A stretch of DNA of 23,671 nt, taken from assembly GCA_943704425.1 (NCBI GenBank), contig CALSCP010000380.1, forward strand, positions 1 through 23,671. The letters run 5' to 3'. A program made the position numbers and the translations under genes. The DNA comes from Ministeria vibrans ATCC 50519. Taxonomy: Eukaryota > Opisthokonta > Filasterea. This document shows positions 1-8,732 of this stretch, in pieces (the stretch's first letter is position 1; each line of letters begins with the position of its first letter). The notes under the pieces are model-generated. The model was not told the DNA's origin, ran no database searches, and worked only from the letters and a program-made list of their open reading frames with translations.

Positions 1-267
1 CAGCAAGCTCCAGTGTTTTGTCCAGTGGAATGTTTTCCGTCAGACTAATAACAATAATATTATTAGGATGGACCAGCACCTACCGAGTTCAGGATCATCC
101 CTGGAAGCACACCAGTCTGAGAGCTCAACGAGCATGGCAGCGACGGCATCCCGGTCGCCGGAAATGACAATTTCGTGCAGAGTCAAAATGGCCGCTGGAC
201 AGGTCTCTCGCGCAAGCAACATGCCCATGAGCGGCCGGTAGTCGTCGACCGTGAGGTCTTCCGCCAT
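1..267 (-). CDS. 5' end of an unrecognised protein (partial, runs off left edge)
   Basis: The chosen start is the ATG at 267; the in-frame codons upstream of it are not ATG. Exon 1 runs 267-80 and ends in phase 2. A proposed 35-nt intron (79-45, donor GTGCTG, acceptor TTATTAG) joins it to exon 2 (44-1), which stays open to the window edge. A donor four bases earlier (GTAGGT) has a better consensus but would put a stop at the junction, so the shorter intron is preferred. The visible protein begins MAEDLTVDDYRPLMGMLLAR, is acidic and looks helical. It has no signal peptide, membrane segment or motif I recognise. It lies head to head with syntenin, with 230 bp between the start codons. The reading frame is convincing, the function is unknown, and the 35-nt intron is the weakest part of the model. 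Confidence 0.6.
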
Positions 268-497
268 TGCCACGAAGGAGACTGCCACAAAAAAAAACTG
301 TTAACTGACGAGAGACAAGTCAGACAAGACTAACTATAAGAATTGAACAGTGCTCAAGTTAAGTCTGAACTGTCCGAATTTTCTGGATTATTTTATTTGA
401 TTTTTGTTTTGATCGTTTCACAAATCACAATTCACATTTTTTTTCTCCAAATTCTTATTGATTTCGGAAACAATCCCTTACTATCAAGAACATCATC
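268..497. promoter_or_regulatory. Divergent intergenic region between unknown gene and syntenin
   Basis: These 230 bp separate the start codons of two head-to-head genes and must hold both 5' UTRs and promoters. The sequence is AT-rich, with a short A run near 289-297 and T runs near 400-450. There is no clear TATA box or other recognised element. Treating it as a shared promoter is inference from the gene layout. Confidence 0.45.
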
Positions 498-1098
498 ATG
501 TCTTTGTATCCCTCGATCGAATCCCTTACAGTGGACGCCATGAAGGCAGTAAGGTTTTTTTTATATGATTCTGTATTCGACCCTTCTCGTTTTGACGAAC
601 TGGCCGTGTGTTTCGTGCCCCCCTCGTGCTCTGCTGCCTTGCCATCATCGTACGACCTCCTTCCAATCGTTGGCGGACGCTCTCGTTGCGTCGCTAAAGT
701 GTTGGATGTCTATGGAAAATTCCCACTCAGAAAAAGAGGAAAAAAAAAAAAAAAAAAAACTTTGTCGACTCTCAATTGCGCTGTTCTGTGTGCGTTGAGA
801 GCGTCTTTCTGCCGCAAGCGTGTGGGAACAAACGAACATCGTGATGTCGCGAGATGGTTGGGCGGGCAGTGGTTGCGCCATTGGATTTCACGCTCGTTCA
901 TCGCCTAAAAATATTCTAATAATGAATACTGAGTTTGTCTTTTGGATGTCTGCTGGACTCACCACGCCCCTCCCTTGTTCGCGTAGGCCCAGGTCCAGAC
1001 GGCACTCCATGCCCATCAGGCTGCGCAAGGAGCGGCCCATGGCGGGCCTGCACCCAGTTACCCTCCTCAGAGTGACTCGGTAAGCACTTCTCTTTGCC

Positions 1099-1130
<32 letters not shown>

Positions 1131-2113
1131 GTGTGTGTCTGTGAATGCCTGTGTGTAGTATGTCGTTATCTCTCTCGCACTGTCATTCTCTCTTGTTTTG
1201 TTCGCAACTGAACTTTTCTTTTTTTTCTGTCTGTCAGGCTCAGGCACTTTCGCTCTATGGCGCCCTCTACAGTGAACTTGGTCTTGATGACTACATGGGA
1301 ATGTCGCTCTCGAGCCAGTCGAGACAGGTATTTTCATCTCATGTTGTTGAGAAGTTTTGTCTCTTCTTATTTTCTTATTATTATTATTTTTCAGCTTGCT
1401 GTTCCGGAGGGAACGTCCGCTGTTGTCGCACATGCACTGCCTCAGGAGCTTGCTGGCTTGAAGAAGGCGGAAGTGACGCACGGAGTTCGACCGGTTGTGC
1501 TGTGCAAGGACTCGGAAAAGAAGATGGGACTGGCGGTGAAGGCGGTGAACAAGGGCGTGTTCATTTCGTGTGTGTGGGCGCGCTCGCCTGCCGCACTTGC
1601 CGGTCTGCGTGTGGGCGACCAGATCTTGCAGATTGACGGCGAGAGCGTGGCGGGATTCAGCTCAGACAAGGCACTGAAGCGTCTCAAGCAGTGCAGTGTG
1701 GACCGTGTGTGTCTGATTGTGCGCGACCGACCTTTCCAGCGCACCATCACGCTCAACAAGGACTCGCAGGGCAACTGCGGCTTCGTCTTCAAGAACCTCG
1801 TCGTCACGGCTATCTGCAAGGACACCTCCGCCGCGCGCAACGGCCTCACCACCAGCCACAACATCCTCGAAGTCGACGGTCAAAACGTCATTGGCCTCAA
1901 AGTAATAATAATAATATTAATTATTTTTATTATTTGATTTCTAACATTTTTAAATCACGTGTGTAGGACAAGGACGTGCTTGAGCTGATCCACGCGGCGG
2001 GCACAGCCGTCACGTTCACCATCATGCCGTCGGTCATCTACAAGGAGATGGAGAAGAACCTCAGCTCGGGCATGCGCAAGAACATGGACCACTCCATCCC
2101 CCCGGACTGGTGA
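498..2113 (+). CDS. SDCBP: Syntenin (tandem-PDZ adaptor)
   Basis: Exons are 498-548, 987-1079, 1238-1327, 1395-1901 and 1967-2113. All four introns are phase 0, and the product is 295 residues, close to the 298 of human syntenin-1. The protein starts MSLYPSIESLTVD, matching the N-terminus of animal syntenins. It continues with SLYGALYSELGLDDYMGMSL, the counterpart of the animal LYPxL-rich stretch. PDZ1 spans about 110-188 (ligand loop KKMGLAV) and PDZ2 about 193-270 (loop NCGFVF, then KDTSAARNG and DGQNVIGLK). The C-terminus ends DHSIPPDW. In animals syntenin binds syndecan tails and PIP2 through its PDZ domains and ALIX through the N-terminus, acting in endosomal trafficking, exosome formation and adhesion. 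The same membrane-proximal role is inferred here. Intron 1 (438 nt) carries a 19-A run; intron 4 is rich in TAA/TTA. Orthology is very secure. Confidence 0.96.
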
Positions 2114-2172
2114 AGACCTCTCTCTTTTCTTTTTTCAACAATTATACTACTCAACTGTGATCTTTCTTAAAA

Positions 2173-2178
2173 AATAAA
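2173..2178 (+). terminator. Poly(A) signal AATAAA of syntenin
   Basis: A canonical AATAAA lies 60 nt after the syntenin stop codon in an A-rich stretch. The next gene converges from the other strand and ends at 2255, so the two 3' UTRs share 141 bp. Confidence 0.6.
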
Positions 2179-2254
2179 AAAATAATTTCTTTTTTCGATC
2201 ATTATCATTGTTATGCGGGTCAACAATAATAATAATTATTATATTTTGGGTTTG

Positions 2255-3235
2255 TTATGCAAAAGAGCGACGGCGGTGGAGGAGGGAGCGACGAGACGCA
2301 GTAGCGCGCTGGAGATCAAGTAGGACGGGGATGTCCTGGGTAGAGTCGAGACAAATGGGGGTTTTGCTTTGAGCAGAGGTGGGTGCGGGGCGAAGAGGTG
2401 GCAGAGTGAAGGTGCGTCGCAGAGGATAGTGATTCCGCGCAGTTGCAGATGAGTGTGATGGCAGCTGGTAGGTGTGTCGTTGTGGAGGTTGGGTGGGTGG
2501 TTTGGACGCAGCTTGGGTGCGATTGTAGGCGCCTTTCAGGGTCACATACCCTAGTGTGTGTCCCTCTTGAACAAGTCTCTTCTGCCACTCGCGTCGTCGT
2601 CTGCGTCTGACACCTAAGCACACAAAGGAGAGGAAGGTAAGAAACGTGACATACTTCGTATTGCAGATAGTACTCTCGCGGGGAGTTGCTTGCAAGTCGA
2701 CATCTTCGCCATGAAACTGGCCGGGTGACTCTGGCTCAGAGCGTTTGGGCATTTTCTGAAGGAGATTGACATCTTCAATGGAAGTCCAACGCGGCGGTTG
2801 TCCTCGTCGCACAACCTGAGCGTCCCACTCCTATCGACCACGACAGGAGGGGTGAGTGTGTCAAACATAGTGTTTGGTGGTTCGAGTACTACCTCTGGAT
2901 GTGTGATCACTGAGGGCGCCATAGCCAGAGCGGTAAGCGGTTTAGTTCGAGATTTTTTTGTCGTCTTTCCCCACATCCGCCTTTCAAAGGAACAATTGTC
3001 TTCGGGTTCCGCCCACACAGGTCGAAAGCCCTTCTGTACATTGGTGTAAACCATTTTTCGGTCCTTTACCAGCCTACGAGGTGGAGGGAGGTGGGAAAGT
3101 TGTCGCATCCTTGACAACCGCAAATTTCCTTAGCAACAACACTCCATACTTGTCATCCCATTTTCGTTTGTCGTTCTTGTGAGATGCAGGATATGCACGG
3201 AGCTCAAATGCACCTTTTGATGGAAGGCTTGTCAT
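2255..3235 (-). CDS. Unrecognised basic, proline-rich protein, four exons
   Basis: The best model has exons 3235-3150, 3073-2893, 2830-2655 and 2606-2255, giving 264 residues. Intron 1 (GTATGG..CGTAG, strong pyrimidine tract), intron 2 (GTAGTA..GATAG) and intron 3 (GTATGT..GTCAG, 48 nt) keep the frame open throughout. The protein starts MTSLPSKGAFELRAYPASHK and contains RPVWAEPEDNCSFERRMWGK and PPRWTSIEDVNLLQKMPKRS. A five-arginine run sits at the exon 3/4 junction. The last ~110 residues are rich in Pro, Thr, Ser and Arg, and there is no membrane segment or signal peptide. I do not recognise the family. Intron 3 is a multiple of three with no in-frame stop, so its retention would add 16 residues (280 in all). 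The strand and rough extent are well supported; exact junctions are less so. Confidence 0.62.
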
Positions 3236-3313
3236 TACTTATAAAGAAGAAGAGAAAAATTAATAATAATTAATTGCAATATTGAATAATTTTTTCCTAT
3301 TATATTTTTGTGT

Positions 3314-3319
3314 TTTATT
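3314..3319 (-). terminator. Candidate poly(A) signal overlapping the SLC22 stop codon
   Basis: On the minus strand the stop codon and what follows read TAATAAAA, so AATAAA shares two bases with the TAA stop. Only 82 bp separate this stop from the start codon of the next minus-strand gene, so a very short 3' UTR is expected. No other AATAAA is seen in that gap. Confidence 0.45.
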
Positions 3320-3775
3320 ACATGAACAAATCCTCTTCACTGCTGCTGCCACTGCCTTCAACAAGAGGCATCGCGCCGCCGTCGGCTGTGTTGTTGTCGC
3401 GCGTGTCTTTGCGAGAGCGCACAACAACACGGTCGAGGCGACGTGCGTGGCGCTTGAGGGAGGGCCGCCAGCCACAGCACGGGGTGACACGGACGTCGTC
3501 GACGGACTCGGGAAGCGTGAGCCCTTTCGTCTCAGGCAACCACATGGTGAGGAGCGTCGAACAGAAGGTGAGACAGGCGAAGAAGATAAAAGGAAGAACG
3601 GTCGACGACGACGATAGAATCAACGGCGCAACAATCCCTCCAAACCGAGCTGCTTGACTGCCCAGCCCGAGACCCGTCGAGCGCAATGAGGTCGGGAACA
3701 CTTCGCTCGACTGCACGTAGATAATGGAAAAGGCCGAAGTAATGGCAATCTTGCAAAGAAACCCAAGAATATCCC

Positions 3776-3812
<37 letters not shown>

Positions 3813-5457
3813 GAGGGAGAAAGAAACAAAGTGATAAGAGAGAGAGAGAGAGAAAGGAGGGAGAAAGAAACAAAGTGATAGAGAGAGAGAGAGAGAAAGG
3901 AGGGAGAAAGAAACAAAGTGATAGAGAGAGAGAGAGAAAGGAGGGAGAAAGAAACAAAGTGATAGAGAGAGAGAGAGAAAGGAGGGAGAAAGAAACAAAG
4001 TGATAGAAAGAGAGAGAGAGAGAGGAAGGGGCAGAGAGAGAGAGGAAGGGAAACAGAAAACGAATAAAATAATAATAGAGAAAAAGAAGAAACATACGTA
4101 TGAGACAAGAGAAGTAGAAAAAAAAACAATCATGAAAAAACGCACTTAAAGGTGGACTGAGGAACCGCAGCAAAGCCAATGGCACCGAGGGCAGTGCAGC
4201 CCATGGTGAGCACAAAGGAGGTACGCCGCCCAGTGTAGTGCAGTAGGCCATACGCTATTATGTACGATGGAATCTCAAGCAGCGCCATCAGTGCGGCATT
4301 GGTGTACAGGTTTCCATTGAGATTCGCTACAGCATAATAATATAAATAGTTCTTTCTTCTTCAGTGACTTTTGTCTCTTACGTGTGTTGAGAGTGAGACC
4401 ATAATAAACAAAGGAACAGGTAAACCAGTTGAAGGCAGTGATGGACGAAATGCAGCGGAGCGAGCTGGGACGACACACTCGAGCAGTGTCGTGTGCGAGG
4501 GCCCGCACGGCGGCAAACAGCCAGAAAGACGAGGGCGAGGTGGGCTGGGCAGCGGCGGCTGCGGCGGCCGCGAGTGCCTCGGGCGGGATGGCCAGTTCCA
4601 AGGGCGATGGGAGCACGCGTGAGTTACGTAATGACATGACGCGTAGTACCGCAATGGCTTCGCTGTGCATTGCGCGCGACAGCAGCCATCGGGGACTCTC
4701 CACGACCCAACCGTGTTCAATCACAATGACAAGAAGCGCCGGAAACAGTCCGGTGAGCACTGAGAGTGCTCGCCAGCGACTGGGCAGAGCTGCTGCACCC
4801 GCCACAAGTATCATGAGACCCACCGAGAAGGCAAAGGTGAGCAAGACCCCGATGCGAGCGCGTAAACGCGAGGGCGACGTCTCTAACGTGAGCACGACAG
4901 ATGCGAGAATGATGCCACCCACAGAGACACCCGAGACGAGTCGCAACAGAGCGTACAGTGGGTACCAGGGGGCAAAGCTGGAGAGAACTACACTAAACAC
5001 GGTCGCCCAGGCAAACCAGCGGTAGGTGCGGCGCCGGCCCCACCGCTGGTCCGAGAGCCAGCCAGCCAGGAAGGCCCCAATGAACCAGCCGAGGAAGTAC
5101 AACATGGAGGGCACAGCGAGCTCAGCCGCCGACAACTTCCATTCGGCAGCAATGGTTGGGTATGCCATGTAGCCCGATGCGGTGAGCGTGGTGTTGTGTG
5201 CGACGTCAGCACTGCCATTGACGAAAATCTGAGACACAAGTGAAGATACAAAAAAAAAAAGGGGGTTCTTCTTATCGCCCGGAAAAGATTGGTATGGCCA
5301 CTTGGAGTCTTACGGGCGACAGGGTCACCATGCCGCCAGCAATGCCTGCTAGAGCGCCCACAGCGGCAATCTCTTTTTGGATTCGGCCAAAGTCGCCAAT
5401 GGAGACAAAACATTCGTCAACGGTGGGTTTGGGCGGGCGGGGCAACTCCTCCTCCTC

Positions 5458-5492
<35 letters not shown>

Positions 5493-5601
5493 GCGGCGGG
5501 AAGGCACCGTCCCCTCCGTCTGATTCTTGATCAAGCCCGGATACATCGCGTCTTGGCGAACTCACGGCGGGCCCCTCGAGCTCGTCATCATCATCCATCA
5601 T
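3318..5601 (-). CDS. SLC22-family organic ion transporter (MFS)
   Basis: Exons are 5601-5314, 5228-4382, 4326-4146 and 3774-3318, giving 590 residues; SLC22 proteins are usually about 550. A cytosolic N-terminus of ~70 residues carries an acidic start (MMDDDDE) and about ten Gln followed by five Glu. TM1 (around 75-95) leads into a loop with possible N-glycosylation sites NGS and NTT. The MFS loop 2-3 motif reads SDQRWGRRR (about 155-163). ESPRWLL (from about 263), YYGLTLN..NLNGNLYTNAAL, EVFPTSLRSTGLGLGSQAAR and LPETKGLTLPES match SLC22 signatures. The protein is expected at the plasma membrane, moving organic cations or anions; the substrate cannot be read from sequence. Intron 3 (371 nt, donor GTGCGT) is mostly a GA minisatellite. 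The tail ends in Ser/Glu-rich GSGSSSEEDLFM. SV2-like or sugar-porter identity is less likely given the SLC22 signatures. Confidence 0.93.
3779..4050. repeat. GA-rich minisatellite in SLC22 intron 3
   Basis: After an initial (AG)n run come five tandem copies of a unit of about 41-43 bp. Each holds the core GGAGAAAGAAACAAAGTGAT followed by a variable (AG)n stretch. The core is nearly invariant, while the dinucleotide part varies in length. It ends in degenerate GA-rich sequence. The complement of the same core occurs on the plus strand within hexosaminidase intron 4. Confidence 0.9.
5446..5490. repeat. Coding triplet repeat (poly-Gln/poly-Glu)
   Basis: On the plus strand there are five CTC and then ten CTG triplets. 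On the coding minus strand these are ten CAG (Gln) followed by five GAG (Glu) in the cytosolic N-terminus of the SLC22 protein. The Gln run is a pure CAG repeat, so its length may vary between strains. Confidence 0.9.
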
Positions 5602-5878
5602 CTTGGGTTGAATGAATCACGAATTAGACTGAAATCACTGAATAATTTCAATACTAAGTATTGAGCATTGACTGATCCAAAGTCACACACACATACACAC
5701 ACAAATTGTATTACGATTGATTGAGGTTAGACTATGGCAGAAGGCCAGAAGCATTGTATTGTATTTCTCTTCATGTTACTGCTTCCTTAAACATTTCACT
5801 GATAAAATAATATTATTACTGTGCAATAGGCAACTCAGCGTGCCTTCACTCACAGAATAATCATCTTTGAATGGTTGC
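5602..5878. other. Gap between hexosaminidase 3' end and SLC22 start
   Basis: These 277 bp lie between two minus-strand genes and must contain the hexosaminidase 3' UTR and the SLC22 promoter. There is a short CA-rich stretch near 5682-5703. No canonical AATAAA on the minus strand and no TATA box were seen. Confidence 0.4.
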
Positions 5879-6295
5879 TTAGAGTGGGCCACAGTACATG
5901 ACGCATCCATTGTAGGGACCGACGGGCTCAGGGCGCAGACCACGCTGGAGCATACGACAACGCCAGGAACGCAACCGAGTTGCCTGTACCTGCGCAATAA
6001 AGGGTGTCTCGGAGGACGACCACAGGAGCTCGCTGAGAGCCGTGGCACGAGGCCATACACGCGGAAAGGCATTGGTCGCGTCCACCGACTCACCCCACAT
6101 CGACGCAGACGACCCTAGCATGCGCAGGCGTTCCGTGGGGGTCCACTCGCTATCCTCAATCTGCTGTGAGTAGAAATCACTCCACGCCTGCGACAGATTG
6201 TCTACAGCAAACAGATATCCAATTGCGCGAAGAGAAAGAGTGAGTGAGTGAGTGAGTGTGTATATATAATAATTATAAGAATAATAATAACAATA

Positions 6296-6328
<33 letters not shown>

Positions 6329-8432
6329 TATAAAATGCTTGATGTACCTAGGTAGAAGGGCTGCGAGTAAATGACATCATGGCGACTTTTTAGCAGACGG
6401 GAAACCTTGTCGAGACCACCACCCCACACTTCAACGGCCACCTCCTCCGGGATAACTGCGCCATTGGAGTACATGTCGTCCCACAGCTGCAGCTGGCGCC
6501 CATGCGACTTGACAATGGCGTTGACGCGCGACACATACATCGATGTCAGGTTGGTCATGGTGTAGTTGTGTGCAGCCATGTACGCACGGATGGTTGCAGA
6601 GTCGTTCAGACACGCGTAGTTAACCTCATCGCCACCCAAATGCACCTAGCAATGAAGTGAGTAACAAAAATGGAGAAAGTAAGAGAGTGTTCGAGCGAGA
6701 GAGAAAACAAAGAAAAGAGGCGTACAACTGCATCGGGAAAAATAGTCGTGACAGCACCAACAAAACCGTCAATAAAGGAGTAGGTGGTGTCAAGGGTGAT
6801 GTCGAAGACAGCACAGGACGCAGTGCCCTGCAGCCACGGATACGACTTCATCCACGACGTAGCATGTCCTGCAACGCAACATTGTCACTTTTCTTTTCTT
6901 CTTTCCTCTCTTTCTTTCTCCTTCCACCACTAGATGTCTTTCTCCCCTCCTCTCTCTCTCTATCACTTTGTTTCTTTCTCCCACCTTTCTCTCTCTCTCT
7001 ATCACTTTGTTTCTTTCTCCCACCTTTCTCTCTCTCTATCACTTTCTTTCTTTCTCCCTCCTTCTCCTTTCTCTCTCTCTCTATCTCTCTCTTTTGCTAT
7101 AAGTTGTGTACCAGGCATGTCGAATTCAGGGATGACACGAATGCCGCGTTCGTAAGCGTACTGGACAATGTCCTTGGCCTGCTGCGTCGAGTAGGTGGCG
7201 TGCGCCGTGTCGTATGCGCCGTTGGTTGCCAGTGCCTCGTAGCCTGGGATGTATAGAGGAAATGATGGGTCGTCGCTGACGTGCCAGTGTAGCACATTAA
7301 GCTTGGCCGCACTCATTGCGTCAAGGTGCTGCAGAATAACACTCATTGGCAGGAAGTGCCGACTCGTATCAATCATGAGAGCACGGTAGGGCTTTTGCGC
7401 CACATCGCTAATCTCCAGAGGCAGTGCCGGCGAGAACGAACACTCGCCTGTCCAGTCAAACACAATCAGCTGCGACAGCGTCTCCAGTCCACGAAGTGCA
7501 CCCCACACAGTCTGCGCTACTATCTCAACACGACCCGACGTGGGCACACGCAATGTGTACGCTTCGTCCATGTCGGCGATCAGTTCCTCGCCAGACGATC
7601 TAAGTAGGCAAAAGAAACATACATAAAGATAGAGAGAGAGAGAGAGAGAGAGAAGAGAGAGAAGAGAGAGAAAGAGGAGAAAAAAAAACAAACAAAACAA
7701 AAACAAACAAAAAAAATTGAGATATGTGTGAAATCAACTCGTCGAAGCGTACAAGACTTTCACATTGCATCCAGTAATCGTCTCGCTCTGGGACGACTGG
7801 ACGTTCACCTTGCTCGTGTCAGCTCGTGAAAACGAAGATGACAACGAGGACGTCGTCGTCAGTGGTACGCGCACGGGACAGAGCATGCCGCGGTAGCGCT
7901 TGAGTGCTTTGGAGAGCACTGACGAATTGTGGCCCGTCGACGCAAAAGAAAAACTGCTGTTGTCGAACAGAGCAGAGGCGGTGCCGGCCGACCACTTCGC
8001 AGGCATCGGCCACACATTAAACGGAGGCGGTGTGGGCAAGGGCGGCGGCGGCGGCTGGCGGACGTACCTGGAATAGAGAAAAGTTCAGAGTGAGACCGTC
8101 CGCAAACAACACACCCGTACAAATCTGTATTGTCCTGCTCCCCCAGATCAGCCAGCGAGTACTTCAAAGTACCTAACACAAGTGAAAATCAGTCCTCCCC
8201 TTGCGTGTGAGTGCACGCATGGCCTTGGTCATTGCGTACCAAAGGTGACAGAGAAGCCAGCACAGTAAGTGCGCGCCAAACAAGCCTTCTTGAGAGAGGG
8301 AACGTCCCTTTGAGCCATCACCGTAATGTCATGGTTCCCGTTGTTGTCCACGCCATGGTGGATGTCCCACGTAACCCCAAGTGCCAACTGTGGGACACAC
8401 AGCGCCAGCACAGCGACCGTCGAGAGCAACAT
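5879..8432 (-). CDS. HEXA/HEXB: Lysosomal beta-hexosaminidase, GH20
   Basis: Seven exons: 8432-8240, 8172-8115, 8067-7753, 7599-7112, 6868-6726, 6645-6348 and 6201-5879, giving 605 residues. MLLSTVAVLALCVPQLALG is a clear signal peptide. Residues ~20-85 look like a PAN/apple-type module (C51, C57, CAGFS, DLYGYVR). A proline spacer follows, then the GH20 N-terminal domain from FNVWPMP with RYRGMLCP. Catalytic-barrel landmarks are VWGALRGLETLSQL, IDTSRHFLP, NVLHWHVSDDPSFP, IPEFDMPGHATSW and VHLGGDEVNYAC. In that last motif D405/E406 are the catalytic pair by family homology. WGESVDATNAFPRVWPRA and paired Cys (NGCVMYCGPL) close the protein. It should remove terminal beta-linked GlcNAc/GalNAc from glycans in the lysosome or outside the cell. 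The first ~85 residues make it longer than usual. Several donors read GTACGC. Family call very secure. Confidence 0.96.
6296..6330. repeat. TTA triplet tract in hexosaminidase intron 6
   Basis: About eleven TTA triplets on the plus strand lie inside the 146-nt intron 6202-6347. They follow a short GTGA-type run near 6238-6258. Confidence 0.85.
6950..7100. repeat. CT-rich minisatellite in hexosaminidase intron 4
   Basis: On the plus strand, three copies of a unit containing ATCACTTTGTTTCTTTCTCC (the third with one change, TTTC for TTTG) alternate with (CT)n runs, with about 37-40 bp spacing. This core is the exact reverse complement of the core in SLC22 intron 3. Because both host genes are on the minus strand, the two arrays are in opposite orientation relative to transcription. 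The array lies inside the 243-nt intron 6869-7111. Confidence 0.88.
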
Positions 8433-8732
8433 TATTCAAAGTTGAATAAATCTGAAATCATGGAACTTTTAACTTCCTCGCTTGAAAACCACTTTGAAAA
8501 CCGACTCTGAATCGCCTAAACAGCATTACGACAGGTAGATCGCACAAGGTATCTAACAACCTGCCACTGTCCAGTGAAGTACAACTCGCTTGGAAGTAGG
8601 CAGTGAGTGCTTAGTAACATTTGTCGTTCCGAGTTTGATAACTTTGATTTTCTTTTTTTCATTTCTTTATTAATTATCTTTAGCTTGCGACCGTCGTTCA
8701 ATACTCGGCGTGTCAAAGAGTAACTGTCCGAC
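8433..8732. promoter_or_regulatory. Divergent intergenic region, hexosaminidase / PI3K
   Basis: These 300 bp separate the start codons of two head-to-head genes and should contain both promoters and 5' UTRs. There is no convincing TATA box. A T-rich stretch lies near 8648-8680. Shared regulation is possible but not shown. Confidence 0.45.

Noticed and set aside
549-986. Possible small gene or RNA in the long syntenin intron 1
   Set aside because: Frames there are short and compositionally odd because of an A run. A repeated TTGGATGTCT near 702 and 940 is too short to interpret.
2607-2812. Unspliced 185-codon frame as the whole gene at 2255-2812
   Set aside because: Credible upstream exons and splice sites join in frame, so it is only the 3' part of a longer gene.
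3779-4050. Regularly spaced repeats reminiscent of a CRISPR array
   Set aside because: The units are tandem minisatellite copies with GA dinucleotide spacers inside a eukaryotic intron, and there are no cas genes.
3900-4129. Open frames rich in Leu/Ser/Phe on the minus strand
   Set aside because: They are translations of the CT repeat in SLC22 intron 3. Their periodic composition is an artefact.
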